DNA from: Flavobacteriales bacterium
GTDB lineage: Bacteria > Bacteroidota > Bacteroidia > Flavobacteriales_F > PHOS-HE28
Assembly (NCBI GenBank): GCA_020852835.1
Contig: JADZAC010000065.1
Span: forward strand, 44,269-108,268
Reading direction: 5' to 3'
DNA length: 64,000 nucleotides
A program made the position numbers and the translations under genes. Positions 25,687 through 35,134 of the stretch are shown here, piece by piece; the first letter of the stretch is position 1, and every line of letters starts with the position of its first letter. Below the pieces are notes generated by a model. The model did no database searches. It was not told the origin of the DNA and saw only the letters and a list, made by a program, of their open reading frames with translations.

Positions 25687-26154
25687 ATGCAAGCGTTGAA
25701 CCTGCCGGACCACGGTGTCAAAACTAAACACGGCCCGGATGGGGCCCGGATCTTTGATCCGGTGCGCCGTACGTGGGTGGCGCTCACCCCGGAGGAATGG
25801 GTGCGGCAGCATGTGCTCAACTTCCTGGTGTTTGATCGGGCTTGCCCGATCTCGCTGCTGGCGGTGGAACGCAAATTGGTGCTCAACAGAATGACCCGCC
25901 GCGCGGACGTGCTGGTGCATGATGCCCATGGCAGGCCCGTGCTGCTGGTGGAATGCAAAGCTCCCGGGGTGAAGGTGGACCAACGCACCTTCGAACAGGC
26001 AGCCCGCTACAACACGGTGTTCCGGGTGCCCTATTTGTTGGTGACCAACGGGCTGGTGCACTATGCGTGCCGCGTGCACCACGGGAACGGAAACATCGAA
26101 TTTCTTCCGGCCGTGCCGGACCACCCCGCTCTGTGTGTGCCGCTGCCGCCATAA
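25687..26154 (+). CDS. Orphan HsdR N-terminal-like (HSDR_N_2) nuclease-fold protein
   Basis: 155 residues. RRADVLVHDAHGRPVLLVECK followed by AP shows the PD-(D/E)XK core (Asp, then E-x-K) of the type I restriction HsdR N-terminal domain. TPEEWVRQHVLNFLV precedes it. No helicase domain and no methylase or specificity gene is nearby, so this is not a restriction system. The stand-alone form is widespread in Bacteroidota, often beside holA. Its function is unknown and a nuclease activity is inferred from the fold. Confidence 0.8.
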   Translation: MQALNLPDHGVKTKHGPDGARIFDPVRRTWVALTPEEWVRQHVLNFLVFDRACPISLLAVERKLVLNRMTRRADVLVHDAHGRPVLLVECKAPGVKVDQRTFEQAARYNTVFRVPYLLVTNGLVHYACRVHHGNGNIEFLPAVPDHPALCVPLPP

Positions 26155-26164
26155 ATTCGTGCCA

Positions 26165-28747
26165 ATGCATTTGCGGTTGCTGCTGCTGCTCACCTTGGTC
26201 GCCTGCTGGCGCTTGCCTGCGGCAGCACAGAGGCCTTCGAAGGTCGGGTTCCAGTTGGCCTCCTGGTTGGAGCAGGCCGCGGCGGATCAGCAGGTGGACC
26301 TGTTCCTGGGAGGTGAACCGGCAGCGTTGGACCGCGCCGTGCGCGCGCATGGCGGCCGTCCGCGTATGTCCGTTCCGGGGTGGTTGTTGGCCAGTGTGCC
26401 GGCGGCACAGGTGCAGGCTCTCGCCGGGGAGACCGCCGTTCGCTCCATCGTTTTTAATGTGGCCCCGGGGCATGTGCTCAATGACAGCATGCGGGTGAAG
26501 GCCCATGTGGACCACGTGCATGCGGGCTTGGCGCCCCTGCCGCAAGCCTATCAAGGGCATGGAGTGCTTTTGGGCATCATTGATACGGGGATCGAGCTCA
26601 CCCACCCCGATTTCCTGGATTCCCTCGGGCGCACCCGTGTGTTGCATTATTGGGACCAGAACTACCCGTACGATCCCGTGTTGACACCCGCAGGATTCGA
26701 TTACGGACAAGCGTGGGACAGTACGGCCATCAACGCCGGCCAATGCCCGGCGGTGGATGATCCGGCGCAATGGGGGCATGGCACCACCGTGGCCGCCACA
26801 GCAGCGGCCAATTCCAATGGCAACGGGCATTGTGCAGGGGTGGCCCCCCAAGCGGACCTGATCATCGTGGCCAACGACCTCTACCACCCCAATTGGGGAG
26901 CTTCCATAGTGGATGCCGTTCAGTACATCGTGGAGCAGGCCGCAGCGCTCAACAGGCCCGTGGCCATCAACCTGAGCTTGGGTAGCTACTATGGAAGCCA
27001 TGATGGCCTGGACCCCGCAGCGCTGATGATCGACCAGCTGCTGGCAGAGGCTCCCGGCCGTGTGCTGGTCTGTGCAGCGGGCAACAGCGGCAACCTGCCG
27101 CCGTACCACCTGCGCACCGAGGTGGGCACGGATACCACCTTCACCTGGTTCGCATACAACGCCAACAGCGTGCTGGGGACCGGTGCGATGTATTTCGATC
27201 TCTGGGCCGATACGGCCGACTTCAACCCAATAAGCTACAGCATAGGGGCGGACAAGTTCACGGGCGGATTTGCACGCCGCGGACACATCCCCTTCCGCAA
27301 CATACAAGGCACGCTCGGGCAGGTGGTCACCGATACCCTTTGGTCGGTGGACGGCGATCGGTTGGGCCTGGTCTCCACCTATGCGCAGTTGCGCGGCGGG
27401 CAGTACAACATGGAAGTGTACATCCCCGAGCCGGATTCCGCCGGGCAGTTGTATTACCGCTTCATGACCACCGGCGCGGGCCGGTTCGACGTGTGGTCCT
27501 CCGATCTCTTCGGCACTTCGAGGATGATCACCGCCTTGCCCGACAGCACCGTGTTTCCGGAGGTCGTGCACTATGTGCCGCCGGACAACCAGCAAAGCAT
27601 CGTGGATTCCTGGGCTTGTTCTCCGCAGGTGATCACCGTCGGCAATTTTTATAACCAGCAGGTGTATACCGATGTGTCCGGTGCCGGCCAAGATCTGGGC
27701 TACCCTCCGGGCACCATCAGCATCAATAGCAGCCGGGGGCCCACCCGCACCGGCCTGGTAAAGCCCGACCTGGCAGCGCCCGCCGACGTCACCTTCGGTG
27801 CGGGGCCATGGTGGGCGTTGCAGATGTTGTTGGACCTGGCCCCGGACAAGATGATCGACAGCCTGCACATGCGCAATGGCGGCACTTCCATCGCTTCGCC
27901 CGTGGTGGCCGGCACTGCCGCGCTGTTGCTTGAAAAATGTCCCAGGGCCGATCATGCCTCGGTCCGCGACATGCTTATGGCCACGGCTTCAACGGACAGC
28001 GCCACGGGCGCTGTGCCCAACTTCCGGTTCGGCCATGGCAAAGTGGATGCCTTCGCTGCCCTGGTCTCCACCCATGTGCCCGTGCCCCTCTCGCAAACAG
28101 GCCCCTTGTGTGCAGGCGACAGTGTACTGGTGGCCGGCCCCGGCGACCAATCCAGCTACCTGTGGAACACAGGGGACACCACCCAGCAAGTGTGGACCAC
28201 GGGGGGAACCCTGCAGCTCACGGTGGAAACAGCTTCGGGCTGCAAGGGCCTGAGCGACAGCTTGACCTTGGTGCCCGCACCCCTGCCCATTGCCTCCATT
28301 TCCATGGCTGGCATGGTGTTGACCTGCAGTACAGCGGCGGCTTACCAATGGTTTCTCAATGGCCAGCCCCTTCCAGGGGCGGTGGATCCCGTGTACGAGG
28401 CGGTGGCCAATGGCCCCTACACGGTGCTGGTAACGGACAGTGCGGGCTGCATGGCCTTTTCCGATACGGTGATCGTGCTCAGCGTGGGCCTGCAGGATGC
28501 AAGCACCGGCGGGCGGCGGGTTTGGCCGGTGCCCGCAGTGGATGTGCTCTGGTTCAGTGAAGGGTTGCCCCAAATGGGGGCTACAGCCTACGAGATACTG
28601 GATGTCGGTGGTCGCTGTGTACAACGAGGACCCATCGGGGCGCAGGTTGCGGCGGTCCCTGTCGGGGCATTGGCGGCCGGCCTCTACGTGCTGCGCCTGC
28701 ATGCCGGCGATGCCCAGGAAATGCACCGGTTCACCAAAGGGAATTGA
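26165..28747 (+). CDS. Secreted subtilisin-family (S8) serine protease with T9SS sorting domain
   Basis: 860 residues from ATG 26165. The signal peptide is LRLLLLLTLVACWRLPAAAQ. The catalytic triad sits in GIIDTGIELTHPDF (Asp), WGHGTTVAATAAA (His) and NGGTSIASPVVAGTAALL (Ser), with the oxyanion Asn in VCAAGNSGNLP. A long insertion between His and Ser (about 300 residues) is beta-rich. After the protease come an Ig-like region and a T9SS domain (VWPVPAVDVLWFSEG, VLDVGGR-like EILDVGGRCV, LAAGLYVLRLHAG). TAAATTCG (26152-26159) ends 5 nt before the ATG. The patatin gene follows 21 nt downstream. Confidence 0.9.
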   Translation: MHLRLLLLLTLVACWRLPAAAQRPSKVGFQLASWLEQAAADQQVDLFLGGEPAALDRAVRAHGGRPRMSVPGWLLASVPAAQVQALAGETAVRSIVFNVAPGHVLNDSMRVKAHVDHVHAGLAPLPQAYQGHGVLLGIIDTGIELTHPDFLDSLGRTRVLHYWDQNYPYDPVLTPAGFDYGQAWDSTAINAGQCPAVDDPAQWGHGTTVAATAAANSNGNGHCAGVAPQADLIIVANDLYHPNWGASIVDAVQYIVEQAAALNRPVAINLSLGSYYGSHDGLDPAALMIDQLLAEAPGRVLVCAAGNSGNLPPYHLRTEVGTDTTFTWFAYNANSVLGTGAMYFDLWADTADFNPISYSIGADKFTGGFARRGHIPFRNIQGTLGQVVTDTLWSVDGDRLGLVSTYAQLRGGQYNMEVYIPEPDSAGQLYYRFMTTGAGRFDVWSSDLFGTSRMITALPDSTVFPEVVHYVPPDNQQSIVDSWACSPQVITVGNFYNQQVYTDVSGAGQDLGYPPGTISINSSRGPTRTGLVKPDLAAPADVTFGAGPWWALQMLLDLAPDKMIDSLHMRNGGTSIASPVVAGTAALLLEKCPRADHASVRDMLMATASTDSATGAVPNFRFGHGKVDAFAALVSTHVPVPLSQTGPLCAGDSVLVAGPGDQSSYLWNTGDTTQQVWTTGGTLQLTVETASGCKGLSDSLTLVPAPLPIASISMAGMVLTCSTAAAYQWFLNGQPLPGAVDPVYEAVANGPYTVLVTDSAGCMAFSDTVIVLSVGLQDASTGGRRVWPVPAVDVLWFSEGLPQMGATAYEILDVGGRCVQRGPIGAQVAAVPVGALAAGLYVLRLHAGDAQEMHRFTKGN

Positions 28748-28768
28748 CGCGCGGCCAAGCGGGATGCC

Positions 28769-29548
28769 ATGGTGAAGCGGCCTTTTGTACTCTCGGGAGG
28801 CGGTGCACGCGGGGCCGCGCATGTGGGCGTTTTGCGTGCATTCCGCAGCGCGGGCATCCTTCCGGAGGCCATCTCGGGATGCAGTGCGGGGGCGCTGGTC
28901 GGTGCGTTGATCGCCGATGGGCGCTTGCCGGAAGAGGTATTGGCCTTGATCGAGCAGGAGGTGAAGCGCCCCCTGCTGATGCGGCGGCGTGCCTTGGCAT
29001 CCGGGCGCATCGAGGCCTTTTTGGAACGCACCCTTCGGCATCGGCGCTTTGAAGAGCTGGCCATCCCGCTGTACGTGAGCGCCACGAACTTGGAGCAAGG
29101 CGGCCAGCGGGTCTTCAGCCAAGGCGACCTGATCCCTGCGCTGATGGCTTCCTGCGCCATTCCACTGTTGTTCCCTCCGGTGCAGGTGGAAGGCACCTAT
29201 TGCGTGGACGGTGGGCTCAGCAACAACCTCCCGGTGGAGCCCTTTGTCGCTCGCAAGGCCGAAGTGGTGGCGGTGCACGTGAACCCGTTGCCGCCGTTCA
29301 TGCCGGGGCGGCGCGGCATGCTGCGCACCATGGACCGCATCTGGCACCTCAATTTCCGCGAAATGGTGCTGCGCTCCGCACAGGGCTGCGGCTGGTTCGT
29401 GGAACCCGGGGAACTCTCCGCGTTCAACATGTTCGACCTGGGCAAACTGGGCGTGATCGAAAGCATTGGCCACGCCTGCGCCGCAGCCATGCTGGCCGCA
29501 AACGGGAACGACTTGCTCAAGGTGCCGGCCACACCTGTTCGCCATTGA
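28769..29548 (+). CDS. Patatin-like phospholipase (RssA/YchK type)
   Basis: 259 residues. FVLSGGGARGAAHVGVL is the oxyanion loop, ISGCSAGALVGAL holds the nucleophile Ser, and VDGGLSNNLPVEP holds the catalytic Asp. The domain is complete and there is no signal peptide, so a cytoplasmic or peripheral-membrane lipase is expected. Its 3' end overlaps the convergent amidohydrolase by 32 nt (29517-29548). The ATG at 28769 precedes VKRPFVLSGGG, normal spacing for the family. Confidence 0.9.
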   Translation: MVKRPFVLSGGGARGAAHVGVLRAFRSAGILPEAISGCSAGALVGALIADGRLPEEVLALIEQEVKRPLLMRRRALASGRIEAFLERTLRHRRFEELAIPLYVSATNLEQGGQRVFSQGDLIPALMASCAIPLLFPPVQVEGTYCVDGGLSNNLPVEPFVARKAEVVAVHVNPLPPFMPGRRGMLRTMDRIWHLNFREMVLRSAQGCGWFVEPGELSAFNMFDLGKLGVIESIGHACAAAMLAANGNDLLKVPATPVRH

Positions 29549-31157
29549 CGAAGGTGGCTTGCACAGAGGCGCGCTTCAACTGCTCATCACCCACGGCGAG
29601 CAGGTCACGATCCACTACGGTGAAGTCGGCTTTTTTGCCCGGTTCCAAGCTGCCCAGGTCGTTCTCGGTGAAGGTGGCCAAGGCGTTCCATTGGGTCATG
29701 CCGCGCAGGGCTTCCTCGCGGGTCAGTGCATCGGCCATCTGAAAGCCGGCGGCGGGCTGGCCCGCATCGTTCCGGCGCACCGTGGCTGCGTAAAAGGTCT
29801 TCAGCGGATCGATCCCTTCCACCGGGAAATCCGTGCCCAAAGCCAACATGCCGTTCTGCTGCATGAGGCGCTTGAGGGCATAGGCGTTGGCCAGGCGCTG
29901 CGGGCCGATCCGATCCGCAGCCCACCCCATGTCGCTGGTGGCGTGCACGGGCTGCACACTGGGGATGATATTGAAGCGGCCAAACTGCCGGAAGTCGGCC
30001 GTATCCATGCATTGGGCGTGTTCAATGCGCCAGCGCAGGTCGTTGGTGGCCCCCAGCACCGTGCCGTATACGCCGAGCAACAGCCGGTCGGCACTGTCCC
30101 CGATGCAATGGGTGGCCATCTGGAAGCCGTGGTCCTTGCACCATTGGGCCACCTGCATGAAGTGGCTGCGCGGTGCCAACAGGAGGCCGTGGCCGGCGGC
30201 GGCGTCATCGCTGTACGGCTTCAGCAGCAGTGCCCCGCGCGAACCGAGGGCGCCGTCCGCATAGCACTTCACGGCACGTACCACCAAGCGGTCGCTGATG
30301 AACGGCCCGGAAGCATACTGGGCGAAGTTGGCGCTGTCATCGGCGAGCATTGCGTACACCCGCATTTTCAAGGCGCCCTCAGCATGCATGGCCTTGATCA
30401 GGCTGATGGTGCCGGCATCCAGGCCCGCGTCGCACACCATGGTGAGCCCGGCGGCGAAACAATCCGCCTGGGCATCCAGCAGGGCTTGGCGCTTGGTGGT
30501 TTCGTCCGCATCGTTGAAGATCTGCTGGAACACGCTCACGGCATTGTCCACCAATAGCCCGGTGAGGCGGCCGTTCCGTTTTTCGAGCAGCCCCCCGGCA
30601 ACGGTGCTTTCGGCGTTGAGGCCGGCGAGGTCCAATCCTTTTTGGTTCACCACGGCGGCATGGCCGTCCACGCGCTGCAGCAGCACGGGCCGGTCCGGAA
30701 ACAACAGGTTCAAGGTGTCGTTCACCGGATTGGCCTGCCCCGGCCAACGGTTCTGGTCCCAGCCGCGGCCCAGGATCCAGCCTGTTCCCGGGTGTGCTTG
30801 GGCGAAGGCCGTTACCCGTTGCACCACTTCGGTCCAGCTGTCCGCACCGGCCAGGTTCACCTTCTGTTTGTTCAGGCCGTAGCCCAGGAAGTGGCAATGC
30901 CCGTCGATGAAGCCGGGGTAGATGCACTTGGCCGCCGCATCATACACCTTTTTTGCCCGGTAGCGGTTGAGGATCTGGTATTCGGGCCCCATTTCCACGA
31001 TGCGTCCGTCCTTGATCGCCATGGCGGTCTGCTTGGTGCCTGCCCCGTCCATGGTGAAGATCTGTGCGTTGTGCACCACCAGGTCCACCTCCTTGTTCTT
31101 ATAGGCACAGGCGCTGAGCAAGGCGCAAGCAAGCAAGGTCAGGATGGTGGGTCTCAT
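29517..31157 (-). CDS. Amidohydrolase lipoprotein (YtcJ-like, Amidohydro_3)
   Basis: 546 residues from ATG 31157. The lipoprotein signal is TILTLLACALLSAC. The amidohydrolase core starts DLVVHNAQIFTMDG and has YPGFIDGHCHFLGYG (HxH metal ligands), a lysine region, MATHCIGDSADRLLLG (His), RIEHAQCMDTADF and LGTDFPVEGIDPL (Asp). The family hydrolyses N-acyl or formamide-type substrates; the substrate here is unknown. The ATG overlaps the stop of the upstream membrane-protein gene (ATGA, 31154-31157). The frame stays open to 31430, but the lipobox fixes the start. Confidence 0.88.
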   Translation of the reverse strand: MRPTILTLLACALLSACAYKNKEVDLVVHNAQIFTMDGAGTKQTAMAIKDGRIVEMGPEYQILNRYRAKKVYDAAAKCIYPGFIDGHCHFLGYGLNKQKVNLAGADSWTEVVQRVTAFAQAHPGTGWILGRGWDQNRWPGQANPVNDTLNLLFPDRPVLLQRVDGHAAVVNQKGLDLAGLNAESTVAGGLLEKRNGRLTGLLVDNAVSVFQQIFNDADETTKRQALLDAQADCFAAGLTMVCDAGLDAGTISLIKAMHAEGALKMRVYAMLADDSANFAQYASGPFISDRLVVRAVKCYADGALGSRGALLLKPYSDDAAAGHGLLLAPRSHFMQVAQWCKDHGFQMATHCIGDSADRLLLGVYGTVLGATNDLRWRIEHAQCMDTADFRQFGRFNIIPSVQPVHATSDMGWAADRIGPQRLANAYALKRLMQQNGMLALGTDFPVEGIDPLKTFYAATVRRNDAGQPAAGFQMADALTREEALRGMTQWNALATFTENDLGSLEPGKKADFTVVDRDLLAVGDEQLKRASVQATFVNGEQVWPAP

Positions 31158-32464
31158 GGTTTCAGGAGCTTGGTACAACGGGCGGTTCTGGCGGGGTCGA
31201 TCAGCAGCAGGCAGGCCAGTGACCAGAAGGGGAGGAGCGGTACGCGGTAGCGCATCAAGGCGCCCACCACGGGCGTGGTCCAGCCGATCAGCAGGCCCAG
31301 CAGCAGGCAAAATGCCAGGCAGAACAGCAGCAAGGGCATGTCCACTTGCCGCCACGGTTTGGCCAAGGCAGCGCCCAAGGGGATGATGGCCAACAGCAAC
31401 AGGTTCTCCAATGATGCCAACAGCCCCCATGCTCCAAGATGCCAGGTGTTGAATGGCGACAGGAAGGTGAGGTACAGGGCATGGGGAAGCTCGGCGATCA
31501 ATCCGCCCAGGCCCGGGGCCATCGGGTCAACGGGCACAAAGCTCCCGGGGTGTGTGGCAGCCACCACGCCCAGCATGTCCCGTTGTTTCTGCTGCACCAT
31601 GGCGGCCACGTCCAGGCCGGGCGCCAGCAACGGAGCAGCGATCACCAGCGCGGCCGCTGCCGCGTGCGCCGCCAGGTACTTCAGCCAAGGATTCCGGTTG
31701 TTCGTGCGGCGGCACCACCACAGGGCGGCCAAGCCGGGCACCATGCAGGCCAGCACATACGATTTCAGCCCCAGCTGTACCAACAGGCCCAGCACCAGCA
31801 GTGCCCAGCCATGCCAGGGCAGGGGGGCATCCATCCTGCGGAACAACTGCCACAGGAACAAGCCCAGGCCGAAGAACAAGAGGGCTTCCTTGATGGGGGC
31901 GCTGCCCCAGAAGAGCACACTGGGCCACAGGAACAGGCCGCATGCCAGCGCCCGCCCCAAGCCCGGGACGAAGCCGATGAAGGTTTTGTACAACGCCACC
32001 AAGCCAACCAAGGACAGGAACGCCGTGAAGACCGTGTGCACATGGTACACGCCGAAGGAGAAGATCCGCACGAGCGCGCTGTAGCGGATCATGGTGTGGG
32101 CATCGTTGTAATAGCCGGTGTCCCAGCGCCGGTACCAATTGTTCATCGCCGAGTAGTAGCGCTCATCAAAGCGGGGGGCATCATTGCCGATGCCGGTCAC
32201 CATCCGCAAATAGTCCATCGGGTAGTCCGGCAAGGCGCTGAACATCACGTTGCCGTCGTCGAAGAACTTGAAGATGTCCGCCGTGGATCGATCGGTATAG
32301 TGGTACGTGTACACCGCCCAGAGCGCGGTGCCGGCGGCCACCTTCAGCAGGAAAAGGCCGCCAATGGCGCGGTTGCCAAGGCCGGGCACTTGGAAGAACC
32401 TGAGCTTGCGGATCAGCAGCAGGAACAGGGCGGCATAGCCGCATGCGAGCAGGGTGCCTGCCAT
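31154..32464 (-). CDS. Polytopic membrane protein, function unknown
   Basis: 436 residues with about 9-11 hydrophobic helices (GTLLACGYAALFLLLI, LKVAAGTALWAVYTYHY, ALLFFGLGLFLWQLF, LLLFCLAFCLLLGLLIGW). A large soluble loop at about residues 60-130 (FFDDGNVMFSALPDYPMDYL) carries paired Asp residues. The layout recalls polyisoprenyl-sugar-dependent glycosyltransferase-like or EpsG-like membrane proteins, but no decisive motif is seen. It is translationally coupled to the amidohydrolase. A TACATTTG box lies 6 nt before the chosen ATG. Confidence 0.75.
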   Translation of the reverse strand: MAGTLLACGYAALFLLLIRKLRFFQVPGLGNRAIGGLFLLKVAAGTALWAVYTYHYTDRSTADIFKFFDDGNVMFSALPDYPMDYLRMVTGIGNDAPRFDERYYSAMNNWYRRWDTGYYNDAHTMIRYSALVRIFSFGVYHVHTVFTAFLSLVGLVALYKTFIGFVPGLGRALACGLFLWPSVLFWGSAPIKEALLFFGLGLFLWQLFRRMDAPLPWHGWALLVLGLLVQLGLKSYVLACMVPGLAALWWCRRTNNRNPWLKYLAAHAAAAALVIAAPLLAPGLDVAAMVQQKQRDMLGVVAATHPGSFVPVDPMAPGLGGLIAELPHALYLTFLSPFNTWHLGAWGLLASLENLLLLAIIPLGAALAKPWRQVDMPLLLFCLAFCLLLGLLIGWTTPVVGALMRYRVPLLPFWSLACLLLIDPARTARCTKLLKP

Positions 32465-32470
32465 GGCGGC

Positions 32471-32478
32471 CAAATGTA
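32471..32478 (-). promoter_or_regulatory. -7 element TACATTTG, 6 nt before the ATG (leaderless transcript likely)
   Basis: Exact TAnnTTTG on the minus strand ending 6 nt before ATG 32464. If transcription starts 4-7 nt after the box, as in Bacteroidota, the mRNA begins at or next to the start codon. Confidence 0.55.
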
Positions 32479-32566
32479 GGCGGGTGGGCAGGATGCGCGC
32501 CCCGGTCTGTTGTGGCAAGTTGCCCGGTATTGCCGTCCTTTGCGGCCCGATCACCGTGAACCGGCC

Positions 32567-33406
32567 ATGAAGCGCGAGGACCTGATCCGCATCATCAAGC
32601 AGAAACGCAGCCTGCTGTGCGTGGGCTTGGACACCGAATTGCACCTGTTGCCCGCACCGTTCCGCGAGCTGCATGATCCCATCCGGGCCTACAACCACGC
32701 CATCGTCAAAGCCACGCACCACGCCGCGGTGGCCTATAAGCTCAATCTGGCCTTTTATGAAGCGAACGGCGCGGCCGGCTGGCGCGACCTGGAAAGCACC
32801 GTGGCCTACATCCGCAGCGTAGGCGATTGTTTCATCATCGCCGATGCCAAGCGCGGCGACATCGGCAACACCGCCCGCAAGTACGCCGAGGCCTTTTTTG
32901 ACCACTTGGAGTTCGACGCCATTACCGTAGCCCCGTACATGGGCGGCGACAGCATCACGCCTTTCCTGGGCCGCCCGGGCAAGTGGGCCATCGTGCTGGC
33001 CGTCACCAGCAACGAGGGAGCCATGGATTTCCAGTTCCTGCCGGTGGAAGACGGTAGCCAACGGCTTTTTGAGCGCGTGATGAAGCGCACGGCCGAGCTG
33101 GGCGGCCCGCACGAGCTGATGTTCGTGACCGGCGCCACCCGGCCCGAATTGCTGAAACAGGCCAGGGCCATAGCCCCGGAGCACTTCTTCCTTGTGCCCG
33201 GCGTAGGCGCCCAAGGCGGTGACCTCCAAGCCGTACTTCAGGCTGGCATGACCAAGGACGGCGGCCTGTTGATCAACTCCTCACGCGGCATCTTGTACGC
33301 CGGCAAGCAAGCGGAAGCGATCACCAAGGCGCGTGAAGCGGCCGAAGGGCTGCAACGGGTCATGGAGGCGGCGTTGCTGGATCGGGGAATAGTTCGTAGG
33401 GCGTAG
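32567..33406 (+). CDS. pyrF: Orotidine 5'-phosphate decarboxylase (type 2)
   Basis: Last step of UMP synthesis. 279 residues from ATG 32567. LLCVGLDTELHLLP, KLNLAFYEANGAAG and FIIADAKRGDIGNTARKYA (catalytic DxKxxD) are clear; TVAPYMGGDSITPF and FFLVPGVGAQGGDL bind the phosphate. Its last residues (DRGIVRRA) are encoded by a TAGTTCGTAGGG-type repeat, so the tail has probably been replaced by repeat sequence. It is divergent from the membrane-protein gene. Confidence 0.95.
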   Translation: MKREDLIRIIKQKRSLLCVGLDTELHLLPAPFRELHDPIRAYNHAIVKATHHAAVAYKLNLAFYEANGAAGWRDLESTVAYIRSVGDCFIIADAKRGDIGNTARKYAEAFFDHLEFDAITVAPYMGGDSITPFLGRPGKWAIVLAVTSNEGAMDFQFLPVEDGSQRLFERVMKRTAELGGPHELMFVTGATRPELLKQARAIAPEHFFLVPGVGAQGGDLQAVLQAGMTKDGGLLINSSRGILYAGKQAEAITKAREAAEGLQRVMEAALLDRGIVRRA

Positions 33407-33535
33407 TTCGTAGTTGTCAGCGGCGTGGAGTTGCGGGGTGCGCACTGCTTCCTGCCGCCTGACCACTGCCGCCTGCCCACTGCCGCCTGCTCGCTGCGTC
33501 CGGCCCCTCTTCGCCACGAACCACGAACTATTCCC
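33385..33535. repeat. Inverted TACGAACTATT repeat pair with internal GCCGCCTG tandem units
   Basis: GGGAATAGTTCGT (33385-33397) and its perfect complement ACGAACTATTCCC (33523-33535) flank 125 nt. Inside are a second TAGTTCGTAG and three copies of about 15 nt built on CTGCCGCCTGMCCA (near 33456-33495). This lies between pyrF and the DUF2851 start and includes the last codons of pyrF. Confidence 0.7.
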
Positions 33536-33571
33536 TACCTTGATCACCGGAGGCATGACGAAAAAACCGGC

Positions 33572-34936
33572 ATGGAGCACACGGAAGCCACGACTACCCG
33601 GGAGCATGTGGAAACAGGTGCAACGGACCTGTTGCTCGACCCCGCCTTTCCCTACGGCGAAGACCTGCTGCAGTTCATCTGGGAAGCGGGCCTGTATGAT
33701 GCCCATGAGCTGCGCACCACGGAGGCGGAGCCGTTGGAAGTGTTGCACCCCGGGCGCATCCAGTTGAACGGCGGGCCGGACCTGCGCGATGCCCGCGTGC
33801 GCATCGGCGGGCAGGAGTGGGCGGGCAACGTGGAGGTACACCTGCGCAGCAGTGATTGGAACGCCCACGGGCACCAGCACGATCCCGCGTACAACAACGT
33901 GGTGCTGCACACCGTGTACCGGCACGATGGCGCTATTCAAACACAGGTTGGGCGTTGCCTGCCCACCGTGGAACTGCGCGGCCGCATTGACGAGCGGAAC
34001 CTTCACCTGCACCAAGAGTTGATGACCGCCAGGCGCACCGTGCCCTGCGCACCGCATCTGCACGGCGTGGACCCGGCCCGCATCCGGCTTTGGCAGGAAC
34101 GCTTGCTGGTGGAGCGCTTGGAAAGGAAGGCCAAGGAAGTGGAGGCCGTATACCGCCGCTTGGGCAACGATGCCACCGAAACCCTGCACCACATGCTGCT
34201 CAAGGCCCTGGGCGGCCCGGTGAACGCCGAACCCTTCGCCATGCTGGCGCAAGCGTTGCCGCTGAAGCTGCTGCTCAAATACCGCGATGATCCCCGCCGG
34301 GTGGAAGCATTGCTCTTTGGTCAGGCGGGCTTTTTGGAAGGAGCGTTCGAGGAAGAACATCCGCTGGCGCTGCAGCAGGAATACCGTTGGTTGGCCAAGC
34401 TGCACGGCCTCAGGCCCGTACCGTGCGCCGCGTGGAACTTCGGCCGCCTGCGTCCGCCCAATTTCCCCACGGTGCGCCTGGCGCAGTGGGCGGCACTGCT
34501 CACCACCTCCAAGCACGGCTATGACGACTTGCTGGTCCACGATGAACCCGCACCGGTGCAAGCCCTGCTGGAGGTGCAGCCCCACGGCTACTGGAATGAT
34601 CACTATCGCTTCGGCAAACCGGGTGCGCCAAGCAGCAAGCGCTTCGGCCGCAGCTCGGCGGACGGCCTGATCATCAACAGCATCGTGCCCTATCTCTTCG
34701 CCTTGGGCCGCATCCGCGGGCACCAGCCGTGGGAAGATCGTGCGCTGGCCCTGCTGGAACACCTTCCCGCCGAGCGCAATGCCATTCTGCGCGAATGGGC
34801 CTCCGTGGGTGTGCCAGCCACTTCCGCAGGCCAAAGCCAAGCCCTGATCGAGCTGCGCAACCGCTATTGCACGGAGCACCGCTGCCTGGTTTGCGCCATC
34901 GGCGTGCAGCTGCATAAAGGGGTGGACAGGGCATAG
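33572..34936 (+). CDS. DUF2851 family protein
   Basis: 454 residues from ATG 33572. Recognised by FIWEAGLYDAHELRTTEAEPL, RIQLNGGPDLRDARVRIGG, WAGNVEVHLRSSDWNAHGH, YNNVVLHTVYRHD and the ending LIELRNRYCTEHRCLVCAIG. The family is nearly restricted to Bacteroidota and has no assigned function. HHpred-type comparison would be needed for a fold; the conserved N-G-G-P-D and E-V-H-x-R-S-S-D-W segments look like an active or metal site. A TACCTTGA box (33536-33543) lies 28 nt upstream. Both flanks carry TACGAACTA repeats. Confidence 0.88.
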   Translation: MEHTEATTTREHVETGATDLLLDPAFPYGEDLLQFIWEAGLYDAHELRTTEAEPLEVLHPGRIQLNGGPDLRDARVRIGGQEWAGNVEVHLRSSDWNAHGHQHDPAYNNVVLHTVYRHDGAIQTQVGRCLPTVELRGRIDERNLHLHQELMTARRTVPCAPHLHGVDPARIRLWQERLLVERLERKAKEVEAVYRRLGNDATETLHHMLLKALGGPVNAEPFAMLAQALPLKLLLKYRDDPRRVEALLFGQAGFLEGAFEEEHPLALQQEYRWLAKLHGLRPVPCAAWNFGRLRPPNFPTVRLAQWAALLTTSKHGYDDLLVHDEPAPVQALLEVQPHGYWNDHYRFGKPGAPSSKRFGRSSADGLIINSIVPYLFALGRIRGHQPWEDRALALLEHLPAERNAILREWASVGVPATSAGQSQALIELRNRYCTEHRCLVCAIGVQLHKGVDRA

Positions 34937-35055
34937 TTTGTAGTTCGTAGGGCATGGTGAGTGGCATACCACGATCCATGCCCTACGAACTATGCCCTAC
35001 GAACTATGCCCTACGAACTATGCCCTATGAACTATGCCCTACGAACTATGCCCTA
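34931..35055. repeat. Tandem 14-bp repeat (CCCTACGAACTATG) x5 with an inverted copy
   Basis: Five head-to-tail 14-bp units occupy 34981-35050 (the fourth has one change) plus a partial sixth. 34931-34956 is an inverted copy (GCATAGTTTGTAGTTCGTAGG) that can pair with any of them. The block overlaps the DUF2851 stop. The rest of 34937-35134 has no gene. Confidence 0.9.
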
Positions 35056-35134
35056 CACCCGGCACCATGCCCGCCACGATCCACCCCCTTCGTTCCAACC
35101 ATCGTTGGCTTACTAAATTGCACCCCTCAAAACC

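Noticed and set aside
25687..26154. Type I restriction system
   Set aside because: Only a stand-alone HsdR N-terminal-like domain is present. There is no helicase part, methylase or specificity gene.
30872..32479. Plus-strand ORFs opposite the amidohydrolase and membrane-protein genes
   Set aside because: They are shadows of the minus-strand genes. The minus frames have a lipobox, catalytic motifs and membrane helices.
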